Assembly: GCA_030849075.1 (NCBI GenBank)
Contig: JASAOO010003294.1
Coordinates: 1 to 36,847, forward strand
Origin: Zelonia costaricensis
Taxonomy: Eukaryota; Euglenozoa; Kinetoplastea; Trypanosomatida; Trypanosomatidae
DNA: 36,847 nucleotides
Reading direction: 5' to 3'
Made by a program: the position numbers and the translations under genes. The notes under the pieces were generated by a model, which had not been told where the DNA came from, did no database searches, and saw only the letters and a program-made list of their open reading frames with translations. Shown piece by piece: positions 1 through 7,720 of the stretch (position 1 is its first letter; each line of letters starts with the position of its first letter).

Positions 1-594
1 GCCCCCGCCTTCAGCTGCTGTCTGCGGCGCGTGGCCGTGGCCCGCAGCACCACCACAGCAGCGAGCAGCCTCGCCGTCGCGAGCGTCAGCTGCGCACCGT
101 GCCAGCCCAACTCCGCCCCACCCGCCCTCTTCTCTCCTGTACGTCACCGGGCCTCGCAAATTCGCATCGCCAACCGGAAGCGGGTCGAGATGTTCGTGGG
201 CAAGCGCTACCACCTTCCGACCCGCCTGCGCGTCGCCGCACCCGACATCGCCGCGGAGTGGGACAGCGAGAAAAACCCGATGCACCTCTACCCCGAGATC
301 GTCAGCATCGGCTACATGGCCCCGGTACACTGGAAGTGCGCCGTCTGCGGCGACTCGTACCGGATGAGCGTCGAAAAGCGGGTCGTGCGCGGCGGTGGGT
401 GCCCGGCGTGCGAGGACCGGGAGTTGACGACTGCCATGGCGCACCACACCGCTGCCATGGAGGGCGAGGCAGCTAGCCATCACGAGCACCCTGCACAGGA
501 GGCCGCCGCCGCACCACCGCTGCTGCCTGGTGAGGAGAATCGTGCACTGCGCCCGAAGCGCTCCACAGTGCTCAACCTTCGCACCAAGTATTGA
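1..594 (+). CDS. Zinc-ribbon (DUF4379-like) protein, 5' end missing
   Basis: The frame is open from the first base to a TGA at 592-594, so the gene very probably starts upstream of the window; the first in-frame ATG is at 190. The middle carries a treble-clef/zinc-ribbon unit: a Trp in an EWD context (259-261), then KNP, then W-K-C-x2-C (cysteines at 337 and 346) and a second C-P-A-C pair (400 and 409). This spacing fits the 'probable zinc-ribbon' family PF14311 (DUF4379), which is often repeated within a protein; only one unit lies in the window. The C-terminal 60 residues are Ala/His/Glu-rich and look disordered. Related trypanosomatid proteins are, as far as I recall, mitochondrial and linked to the ribosome, but nothing in this fragment proves that. 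Family call fairly sure, function not. Confidence 0.75.
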   Translation, partial: APAFSCCLRRVAVARSTTTAASSLAVASVSCAPCQPNSAPPALFSPVRHRASQIRIANRKRVEMFVGKRYHLPTRLRVAAPDIAAEWDSEKNPMHLYPEIVSIGYMAPVHWKCAVCGDSYRMSVEKRVVRGGGCPACEDRELTTAMAHHTAAMEGEAASHHEHPAQEAAAAPPLLPGEENRALRPKRSTVLNLRTKY

Positions 595-1897
595 CCACAG
601 CAGGGCGGGGCGTTGATATTGAGGACAGGGGACTCGAGATTTGAGTGTCGTGGCGAGCGGGTCCTCCGTCGCAACGCACCCGCGCGCTGCGACTTCACAG
701 AGGGAGGGAGTTGTGTCGCCCATTTTTCTTCACGTGCCCCCAGTGGTGACGTTAATCGCGGACACGTGTGTTGACCTCAGCCATCTAAGCGGAAAGCGCA
801 CCGAGCAAACGGCGAGCAAAGGAAAGGGAGACGCACGTGCGGTACTCACTGGGTGCGCACAAAAGGTCCCGGGTTGACAGAATGTGTGCTCTTGCACCTG
901 CTGCCCAACTGCACAGCCCATGGTCGAACACGCAGGTCGATCCTGCGCACGACAACAATACAGCGCACTTCTGCCACGCGTGCCCCTCAACCCTCTCCTT
1001 TCGACTTGCCTTTCCCCCCACCCCCCTCGCCACCTTCTCTCTTATCCACATCCGCGCAAAGGTGGCTAAGGGTGCACGCGCACGAGCTGCTTCACTCACC
1101 AGAGCACGTGTTGCTGCTCTCCAGTCGTCCCCCTCCTCCTCTTCCTCCGCTTCTCCCTTCCTTGCACACACACCAACACGTTCCTTTCCCTTGGCTCACC
1201 TTTTTCTCTGGCTCACCTTCTTCTCTGGCCCCCTTCCTGCTGCTCCTCCCTTGGCTTTCTCCTTCGTGCTTATTTGCGGACCGTGTCAACAGCAAGCGAC
1301 GCAAGAAACGCGAAGCCGCCACGCCGAAGAGGCGCACTGCCACAACGCAGGTCGACACGGTGCCGCTATTGTTTTCTTTTTGCTGGCTTGTTTCTCTCCC
1401 CCCCCCCCACCCCCTCCCTTCCCCTCACCCACGTCCTACTTCCATCTACCTTGATCGCTCTGCCGCACGTCCCTCCCTACCCCCCCCCTCCCCTCACCTA
1501 CCAACGGGTACCTCCTCCATACCCACGCCCTTCACCCACCCACCCACCCACCCACACACACACACATACACCTCATCCCTCGCCACGTCTTACTTCTTCT
1601 CGCCTCTCGGTTTCTTTTTCTGTCTAGTCGCGACGCGGCGCTGCGTGCACCCGCTTGCTCGGCCTCTCCACGTCTGCGCGGTACGCCCTGCTGTCACCAC
1701 ACGTGCTCTGGTGCGAACGCGGTGCCACTGGGACACACCGCCGCCGCCGCCGCGCACCGTGTTTGCGGCGGGGCCTCCCTCAACGCCAGAACCCGCTCGC
1801 GAGCCTTCCTGACCAGAGAAGAAGAGACACACGACAACAACCACAGCCTCCCTCCGCTGCGTCCGATGTTGCGCTACGAGGTCATTCAGCACCGCGG

Positions 1898-1898
1898 N
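1898..1898. other. Single-base assembly gap (N)
   Basis: An N lies exactly between the two copies of the 328-base direct repeat and marks a contig join, not a sequenced base. Confidence 0.95.
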
Positions 1899-1910
1899 CA
1901 CCTCATCTCT

Positions 1911-1957
1911 CGCCACGTCTTACTTCTTCTCGCCTCTCAGTTTCTTTTCCTGTCTAG
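1911..1957 (+). promoter_or_regulatory. Candidate spliced-leader acceptor for the BRAP2-like gene
   Basis: A pyrimidine tract ends in AG at 1956-1957 (an earlier AG lies at 1939-1940). It would give a 5' UTR of about 237 bases before the ATG at 2194. The same tract is present in the upstream repeat copy. Inferred from polypyrimidine-AG logic only. Confidence 0.45.
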
Positions 1958-2193
1958 TCGCGACGCGGCGCTACGTGCACCCGCTTGCTCGGCCTCTCCA
2001 CGTCTGCGCGGTACGCCCTGCTGTCACCACACGTGCTCTGGTGCGAACGCGGTGCCACTGGGGACACACCGCCGCCGCCGCGCACCGTGTTTGCGGCGGG
2101 GCCTCCCTCAACGCCAGAACCCGCTCGCGAGCCTTCCTGACCAGAGAAGAAGAGACACACGACAACAACCACAGCCACCCTCCGCTGCGTCCG

Positions 2194-3969
2194 ATGTTGC
2201 GCTACGAGGTCATTCAGCACCGCGGCACGCAAAACGTCACGCTGCACACTGGCGCCCAGTCCATCCCGACCACCTTCACGTGCGGCGAGGTGCGGCTGCT
2301 GCGGCGCCGCTCCTTCAAGGGCAGCTTCTTCACCCCTGTAGTGACCACCAACTATGCCCTGCTCGTGTTTCCCAACTCCTGTGCCCCAGGAGGCGGGCAC
2401 GGAACGGCATCCCCGGCGCCACCGACGACAGAGGACTCGTGCAGCCCGGTGGACCCCGCCGTTCCCACGCTCACCTCAGAGGCGCAGTCGTGCATTGGCC
2501 ACTTCCTCGCCCGCCTCGCGCACGTGCCGTTCTGCGTCTCGGACGCAGCCGCGTGCGGGTTCTCGGGGTGTGCGGTGGTGGTCCTTGCCTGTCCGAGCAT
2601 GGAGGACGTGCTGGCCGTGCTGCAGGTGTGCGCCGATGTGGCGGAGCAGGGCAACGACGTGCGGACGAGCTGCATGTACGTGCGGGGCTTCTCCTGCCTT
2701 GACGGCGAGCCGGTGACGGAGAGCGCGCAGCTGCTGGCCGCCTACTACTACATCCCGACCTGCCCGATGTGCTGCGACCGGATCGAGTGCACCGTCTCCG
2801 GTTACGGATCCCAGACCCCGCTGTGCACCTGCGCCCGCGGTGGCACCGAGAGCACCGGGCAGTGCACGTGCTTCCTCTGCTCCTCCTGCCATGTTTGTCG
2901 CCGCTTCGCCGACTCCCTCGAGCACGCGCAGCAGCTGCAGCAACAGCAACAGCGGCCACCGCAGGAGTCGGCAGCCCCGCCGGCGACGGTGATGTGCGAG
3001 GCGTGCGCCAAGGCTGGTGACCCGTGGATCTGCCTCGTGTGCGGCTACGTGGGCTGCAGCCGGTACCAGGCCATGCACGCCCGAGACCACTGCGTGGCGC
3101 AGCAGCACTTCTTCTCCATGAACCTGCTGACCCAGCAGATCTGGGACTACGACGGCGACTGCTTTGTGCACCGCTTGTTGATTCTCGTGGACTCGCACAC
3201 CGGCAGCTCCACCCGCATGCAGTTCCCCGGCCGCGACGACCCGATGCTGGAGGACGGCGCGCAGGGGTCTGGCGCGGTGGGGGAGTCACCGGAGTCGTGG
3301 AAGGCGGAGAAGAAGAACATCACGGCCAAGTACGACAAGAAGCTCACCTCGTCGCACACGCAGTACGCCATGGTGATCAAGAGCGAGCTGGACGCGAAGC
3401 GCGCCCTGTACGAGTCGCAGCTGATGCAGGAGGCCGGCAGCAGCGGCGAGGACATCGATGACGAGGACGACGCGGTCGAGGAAGTGGAGGGCACGCGTGG
3501 CGGTGTCGGGGCGGCGCTGCTCGAGAGGTCGGAGTTCATCGACCTGACCTACGCATTCGAGCCACTCGAGTCCGTCTTGCTCGACGTCGCGGCGAAGCGG
3601 CGGCGCACGACCGCGCTGCTGTACGCCGTGCGCAACCTCCAGCACGAGCTCGAAACCCGCGAGAGCGAGACGCGGCGGATTGAGAAGCAGCTGGAGGCCA
3701 ACAAGAGGGCGCTGCGGAGCGTCATTCAGCAAAACGTTGCAGCGGACCTGCGGCTGAGCAGTAGCATCCGCGAAATGCAGGAGACGCTGCAGGACATCGC
3801 CCTCAACGCGGAGACGCAGCGCCGGCTTACGGCGCAGCTTGGGGAGCAGGAGGTGTCGCGCATGGTGCTGATTGGCGGTGGCGGCCGCGGTGGCTCTACC
3901 CCTGCTCCAGGCTCCAGCGGCACCCGCGGCGGCACCGCGGCGAGTGCCTCAGGGCGGAGGAGGAAGTAG
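2194..3969 (+). CDS. BRAP2-like: BRAP2-like RING / ZnF-UBP protein (probable E3 ubiquitin ligase)
   Basis: A 591-residue protein with the domain order of BRCA1-associated protein 2 (BRAP2/IMP, Etp1 in yeast). Residues 1-175 form an N-terminal RRM-like region, including VVLACPS, which matches the BRAP2 signature. A cysteine-rich RING-like segment runs from C190 to C235. A ZnF-UBP domain covers about 268-330 (C268-x2-C271, C280-x2-C283, C288, H295, H299) followed by the family-typical WDYDGDCFVHRL. A charged coiled coil runs from about 460 to 555, and the tail is Gly/Ser-rich. Family members bind ubiquitin through the UBP finger and act as cytosolic E3 ligases or retention factors. The RING here has cysteines where the usual histidines sit. 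The open frame extends upstream to 1975, but the ATG at 2194 is chosen because homology starts there and the upstream part is spacer-like and duplicated. A Gln run lies at about 246-253. Confidence 0.88.
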   Translation: MLRYEVIQHRGTQNVTLHTGAQSIPTTFTCGEVRLLRRRSFKGSFFTPVVTTNYALLVFPNSCAPGGGHGTASPAPPTTEDSCSPVDPAVPTLTSEAQSCIGHFLARLAHVPFCVSDAAACGFSGCAVVVLACPSMEDVLAVLQVCADVAEQGNDVRTSCMYVRGFSCLDGEPVTESAQLLAAYYYIPTCPMCCDRIECTVSGYGSQTPLCTCARGGTESTGQCTCFLCSSCHVCRRFADSLEHAQQLQQQQQRPPQESAAPPATVMCEACAKAGDPWICLVCGYVGCSRYQAMHARDHCVAQQHFFSMNLLTQQIWDYDGDCFVHRLLILVDSHTGSSTRMQFPGRDDPMLEDGAQGSGAVGESPESWKAEKKNITAKYDKKLTSSHTQYAMVIKSELDAKRALYESQLMQEAGSSGEDIDDEDDAVEEVEGTRGGVGAALLERSEFIDLTYAFEPLESVLLDVAAKRRRTTALLYAVRNLQHELETRESETRRIEKQLEANKRALRSVIQQNVAADLRLSSSIREMQETLQDIALNAETQRRLTAQLGEQEVSRMVLIGGGGRGGSTPAPGSSGTRGGTAASASGRRRK

Positions 3970-4540
3970 TGGCGAGCGTCGGCTCCGTGAAAGGGCTCGA
4001 GAGTGTGGGGCGCAGCCCCCCCCTCCCCCCGCCCTCTCCACTCAACCTTGTGACGCACAGGAGCAGTGAGATGAGTTGTGAGGGACGAGACGCCTCATCA
4101 TTTTTTGTTTTTTGAAGGCCTGCGCAGCATAGTGGCTGGCTTTGGTCCGTTATGGACTCCACTGCACCCGCCAGGCCGCCGTCCCTCCGTGGCCGTCTCT
4201 TTGCCCCACACCCCTTCCCCCCTCCTCTTCTCTCAGCTTCTGCGGCGTGTCCGCTGCCCAACTCCCTCCACACAAGAAGACGCAAAGCGAAGCTCGCCGC
4301 GACAGCGCCACACGGCCAGCGGCGTACAAGCAGACGCTTCTGTCTCGCTGGTGATTTGCCTGACACGTGCGCTGGAGTGTTTCGTTTTCCTCCTTCTCCT
4401 GTAGGGTCACGCCCCGCTCTCGATCACGCTCTCCCCCTCCATCCTCCCCTTTCTGCCCCGTTCGCGCCGCCTCCCTCAAACACTCCACGCTGCACACGAC
4501 ACGGAGAAGGTGTGGCGTTTGCCGCAACACGCGTTGTCGA
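3970..4540 (+). other. Intergenic spacer
   Basis: Short pyrimidine-rich spacer with C-rich tracts near 4017-4045 and 4205-4235. I see no gene or structural RNA. It ends in the splice-acceptor-like tract described separately. Confidence 0.75.
4381..4404 (+). promoter_or_regulatory. Candidate spliced-leader acceptor
   Basis: A T/C tract ends in AG at 4403-4404, predicting a 5' UTR of about 136 bases for the gene starting at 4541. Confidence 0.5.
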
Positions 4541-5857
4541 ATGGAAGGTGTCTTACTGAGTGAGCTTCACGCAGCTGTGGGGGACTGCGAAAGGCACCTC
4601 GCGCAACCCGAGACGCGGTCGTTGCAGGATGTTGCCGTGGAGCTCCATGATGCCGTGGCAGCGTACAAGAAAGAAGCCGCGAGTGACAGCGCTGCCCCCA
4701 ATCATGCGGGCAGCAGCGGGCGGACGGTCCTGAAAGCGGAAGCTGCGGCTGTGGACGTCATGCAGGCGATGCAGCGGCTGGCGTGCCGCTACACGCCCGG
4801 TGATGAGTCCGTCGCCGAGCCGTGTGTTGTGGCGTGGGTGGAGTGGCTCACGCACGCGCGGTCGCAGCCGCTGTCCCTCGTGAGCCACGTGGCGCTCCAC
4901 TTCCCCGCCTTGCTCGACGCGTGGCGCGCTGCAAGCAGCGACGGTCGCGCCGAGGCTCTCGCACGTCGCGTAGAGCTCGCCATGAAGGGCCTCTATACGT
5001 ACGCTATCGCAAGCAGCCGCACTGCGTGGGCGTCGCACGGTACGCCGCTGCGAACGCTGCTGCCGCCGCTGTCCTTCCTCACCGCGCTCGCGCGGCTTCG
5101 GTGGTCGGCGCAGCGCGTTCTGGCGCAGTGCAGGTTTGTCAGCGAGGGCCCTGCCGATGGGTCAGGCACGGCTGCAGCCTCACCGGTGTGTGCCGATGTG
5201 GACTTTGACAGCGTCGCGAGGGACGTGGAGACGTGCCACGCGGCGAAGCTGACACGCGAGGTGCTGCTGCACGCTTTTGTCACGATGAACTGGGCCGTGG
5301 GCAGCGCCGTCTCGACCGTCGCGGACGTCGCCCCCTTCACCTGGTGCCTCTTCCTGCGCTGTCGCAGCTACGCCCTCTCGGCGCTGGTGCCGCCGCGCGC
5401 GGCCGACTTCTTCGCCCGCGGCGCCGCGGCCCGGCTTGTCGCGGCACTGCTGCAGAGTGTGGTGGACCGTGTCTGCGCATGTGTGGAGCAGCACGCCGCC
5501 GCAGCGGTGCATCCCGATCGCGTGGAGCAACTTTGCAAGCGTGACGTCCCCTGTCTGGTGCTGCTGGTGCGGTTGTGGTTCTCCTGGATCGCGCTGGCGC
5601 CAAATCAGCCGGTGGAGCGGCTCACAGCCTCCCTGGTGCGGCTCGTCAATGCAGCAGCCGCACTTCCTGGCGCCTGCGAAGCTGCAGACGCCGCGGCCGG
5701 GGTGCGCTTCATGGAAGCGGTGTGGTGCGCAGTCCCGCTGACCTCGTCGGAGCTCGCGTCAGCCGCCGCGGCCGCGCCGTGGTCGTCCGCGTTCCCTCGC
5801 GCCGCTGCCGTGGCCGCCATACTGGAAAAGGAGACCGCTGTCGTTCCGATTGCGTGA
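4541..5857 (+). CDS. Conserved-type hypothetical protein, all-helical, unrecognised
   Basis: A 438-residue protein with GC-rich, coding-like codon use. I do not recognise a family. It is rich in Ala, Leu, Val and Arg, with many predicted amphipathic helices, and lacks obvious signal peptide, membrane or catalytic motifs. Hydrophobic helices are spaced through residues 105-215 and 260-400, which would suit an alpha-solenoid (HEAT/ARM-like) or other helical-bundle scaffold; that is inference from composition only. The frame continues upstream to 4367 through low-complexity spacer, so the ATG at 4541, the first after the pyrimidine tract and AG at 4404, is taken as the start. It sits between the BRAP2-like gene and YbeY with no overlap. 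A 14-base A run begins 19 bases after the stop codon. Confidence 0.75.
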   Translation: MEGVLLSELHAAVGDCERHLAQPETRSLQDVAVELHDAVAAYKKEAASDSAAPNHAGSSGRTVLKAEAAAVDVMQAMQRLACRYTPGDESVAEPCVVAWVEWLTHARSQPLSLVSHVALHFPALLDAWRAASSDGRAEALARRVELAMKGLYTYAIASSRTAWASHGTPLRTLLPPLSFLTALARLRWSAQRVLAQCRFVSEGPADGSGTAAASPVCADVDFDSVARDVETCHAAKLTREVLLHAFVTMNWAVGSAVSTVADVAPFTWCLFLRCRSYALSALVPPRAADFFARGAAARLVAALLQSVVDRVCACVEQHAAAAVHPDRVEQLCKRDVPCLVLLVRLWFSWIALAPNQPVERLTASLVRLVNAAAALPGACEAADAAAGVRFMEAVWCAVPLTSSELASAAAAAPWSSAFPRAAAVAAILEKETAVVPIA

Positions 5858-6509
5858 GGCGCGCACCGGCTGCAATAAAAAAAAAAAAAAGACGCGGACG
5901 TCTCTCTCTCTGTGTCGTGGGAGAGGAGCGCGCGCTTTTTCTTGCTGTGTGGGCGTGACGTCTGCTTGGCACCCTCTTTCTTCTTCGGTTTCCTTCTTCC
6001 TCCTCTGCCCACACCACGTGGGGATGGGGGGGTTGATCGGTGAAGCACAAAACCTCGTACTTGCATGGAAGCTAAGGGACTCATCGATCTCTGCAACCCA
6101 GGTGCACCTCGACGAAGCGCTGCGAATGGGCCGCTCACCCACCCTCGCCGTGTCGCTGCGTGTGTACGCGCACCGAAGGCGAGAACTCGTGTGCCGCTCT
6201 TTGCACCTGGCACGTTCATCTCAGTACGAGTCTCAGCTACTCATGGCAACGTCACTTCCCTTTGCCCTCAACGTCGGCGCCCCCCCCCGCCTTCCCTCTT
6301 TCCGCCCACCCCTTATTCCGACTCTTTGCCCTTCTACAACTTGGGAGTGTCGCGCAGGCGGCGGCACCCCACTACCGTCACGCCCGCGTTTTTTTTTGTG
6401 ATTGACACGGCGCCCTGCCTCAGCCGTTGCTCCACCCTCCCGCTTCCATTTCTCACAGACCCGAAGTGCACGCAGCGCCACCTTTGCATAGTTGCGCTCG
6501 AAGAGGACC
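5858..6509 (+). other. Intergenic spacer with an A14 tract
   Basis: Contains a run of 14 A at 5877-5890, unusual in these pyrimidine-rich spacers. Pyrimidine tracts follow near 5976-6010, and further downstream a C run lies near 6279 and a T run at 6390-6398. No credible gene. Confidence 0.7.
6428..6458 (+). promoter_or_regulatory. Candidate spliced-leader acceptor for the YbeY gene
   Basis: A pyrimidine tract ends in AG at 6457-6458, about 51 bases before the ATG at 6510. Confidence 0.5.
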
Positions 6510-7193
6510 ATGGTGAAGTTTGCCGGACTGGCGATCAGCGGCTCCACGCCAGCGCTGCGCCGCTCCGTCGGGCACCTCCTGCACCTCATCTTCACCCTCG
6601 AAAAGGCCCCGTACGACACGCGCCTGAACGTGCGCTTCGTCTCGCTCGCGCACATGCGCCAACTCAACCGAAAGTACAATGGCGCCGATCGCCCAACAGA
6701 CGTCCTCACCTTTACGGCGACCAGCGAGGCTAGCAGCCTCGTGAACGACCTCCTCTTCGGCGACGGACCGCACGCGGCGCTGGCGCACTCCCCACGCGGC
6801 CCTGCCAAAGCCAGCGCGGCGCCGCAACTGGTTGTGCCGCCGTCCCGCGTCCGCGCCGAGCTCGTCGATCTGGGCGACATCTTCGTCTCACTCGACTACA
6901 TGCAGCAGCGCTCCCTCGCTGCCGCCAGATCGCGCAGTCTACCCATCGTGCCGTATCTCGAGGCGGCCCTCGTGCACGCCACGCTGCACGCCTTCGGCTA
7001 CGATCACACGAGCCCGGACCTCCTCCACAACATGGCGCGGCGGGAGCAGCAGCTTGGCCGGCAGCTGGCCACGATCGCGCGGAAGAACCCGTTTGTGCTG
7101 CCACCGTACGAGCTCTGGGACCTGGAGAGGAGACGCGGAGCAGGCACGCCATGGCTGGCGAGTCGTGACGTGGCATCTGCTTCACGGCTCTAG
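6510..7193 (+). CDS. YBEY: YbeY-family metal-dependent endoribonuclease
   Basis: A 227-residue protein with the YbeY (UPF0054) signature H-x3-H-x5-H at H156, H160 and H166, inside HATLHAFGYDH; these histidines bind the catalytic metal. Other family landmarks are LNRKYNG and RPTDVLTF (about 52-68) and GDIFVS (about 122-127). YbeY proteins process rRNA ends and assist small-subunit ribosome maturation in bacteria; the eukaryotic members I know of act in mitochondria or plastids, so a mitochondrial role is likely here. About 50 residues (70-118), rich in Ala, Pro and Ser, are inserted between the TDVLTF and GDI segments compared with compact bacterial forms of about 150 residues, and there is a C-terminal extension. 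The ATG at 6510 is chosen over an upstream TTG-initiated frame. Confidence 0.92.
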   Translation: MVKFAGLAISGSTPALRRSVGHLLHLIFTLEKAPYDTRLNVRFVSLAHMRQLNRKYNGADRPTDVLTFTATSEASSLVNDLLFGDGPHAALAHSPRGPAKASAAPQLVVPPSRVRAELVDLGDIFVSLDYMQQRSLAAARSRSLPIVPYLEAALVHATLHAFGYDHTSPDLLHNMARREQQLGRQLATIARKNPFVLPPYELWDLERRRGAGTPWLASRDVASASRL

Positions 7194-7720
7194 TAACACT
7201 ACACAAACACACGTGTAGACATCAACTGTTCCTCTCGACCTCTGCAAAGCCGCTATTGCAGCAGAGAAGCTCACGTAGACCCGCGGCGCTGAAACCTGTT
7301 GAGAGCTGCCGCGAGGGCAGTCAGCGCACGCAGCGCCGCGGAAGCTCCACTACCTGCCCTGTGCTTTCATCTCGCCTCGATTGACACCTCCAACTGCGCC
7401 CACCTCCCTCTTCCTCCCCCCCCCCCTCTCTCTCGCTCGCCGCCACCCCACCCTCTTACTGGGTTCAGCTTCCCAGCGAGCGCAAACACTGGTGCGCGGA
7501 GCAGGTTTCGCGGTGCACTCCACAAGCACGCGCCGGCTGCATTTCCGCTCCAAAACGAGCACCCGAGGCAAAGGTCAGCATCACACGTTGTGGCCGCCTC
7601 GCACCCTTTTTTTTTTGCTGCTTTCTTTAGCTGCTTATTTCTACGCTGTTTTCTCCACCTATCTATCTGGTCTGTGACCACCCCCACACACACGCTAACC
7701 CAAAAGGCGCAACCACACGT
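7194..7720 (+). other. Intergenic spacer
   Basis: Spacer with a C-rich tract at about 7405-7440 and a T-rich tract ending near 7630. Nothing else recognised. Confidence 0.75.
7606..7630 (+). promoter_or_regulatory. Candidate spliced-leader acceptor for the LRR gene
   Basis: A T-rich tract (ten consecutive T, then a T-rich stretch) ends in AG at 7629-7630, 90 bases before the ATG at 7721. Confidence 0.55.

Larger units (their letters stand above)
595..2193 (+). other. Intergenic spacer, pyrimidine-rich, containing an assembly duplication
   Basis: No credible gene. The + strand is dominated by C/T runs (for example around 1391-1435 and 1470-1500) with a CA-rich stretch near 1553-1570. The long open frames here are low-complexity Pro/Ser/His translations of pyrimidine tracts. 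The segment 1569-1897 is repeated at 1899-2225 on either side of a single N, so the true spacer is probably about 330 bases shorter than shown. Confidence 0.8.
1569..2225 (+). repeat. Imperfect direct repeat of about 328 bases flanking an N (probable contig overlap)
   Basis: Copy A is 1569-1897 and copy B is 1899-2225. By eye they differ at about half a dozen sites: single substitutions plus small length changes in a G run and in the GCC run. Copy A ends exactly at the N and copy B starts right after it. That is what two overlapping contig ends give when they are joined instead of merged. Copy A carries the first ten codons of the downstream gene (ATG at 1866) before it breaks off; copy B continues into the complete gene. 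Confidence 0.9.

Noticed and set aside
853..1812. Long open frame upstream of the BRAP2-like gene
   Set aside because: The translation is Pro/Ser/Leu/His low complexity derived from C/T tracts and enters the duplicated contig end. There is no domain and no coding-like codon pattern.
1975..2193. N-terminal extension of the BRAP2-like protein
   Set aside because: In frame, but duplicated with the spacer, unlike any BRAP2 N-terminus, and begins close to the predicted splice acceptor. The ATG at 2194 fits better.
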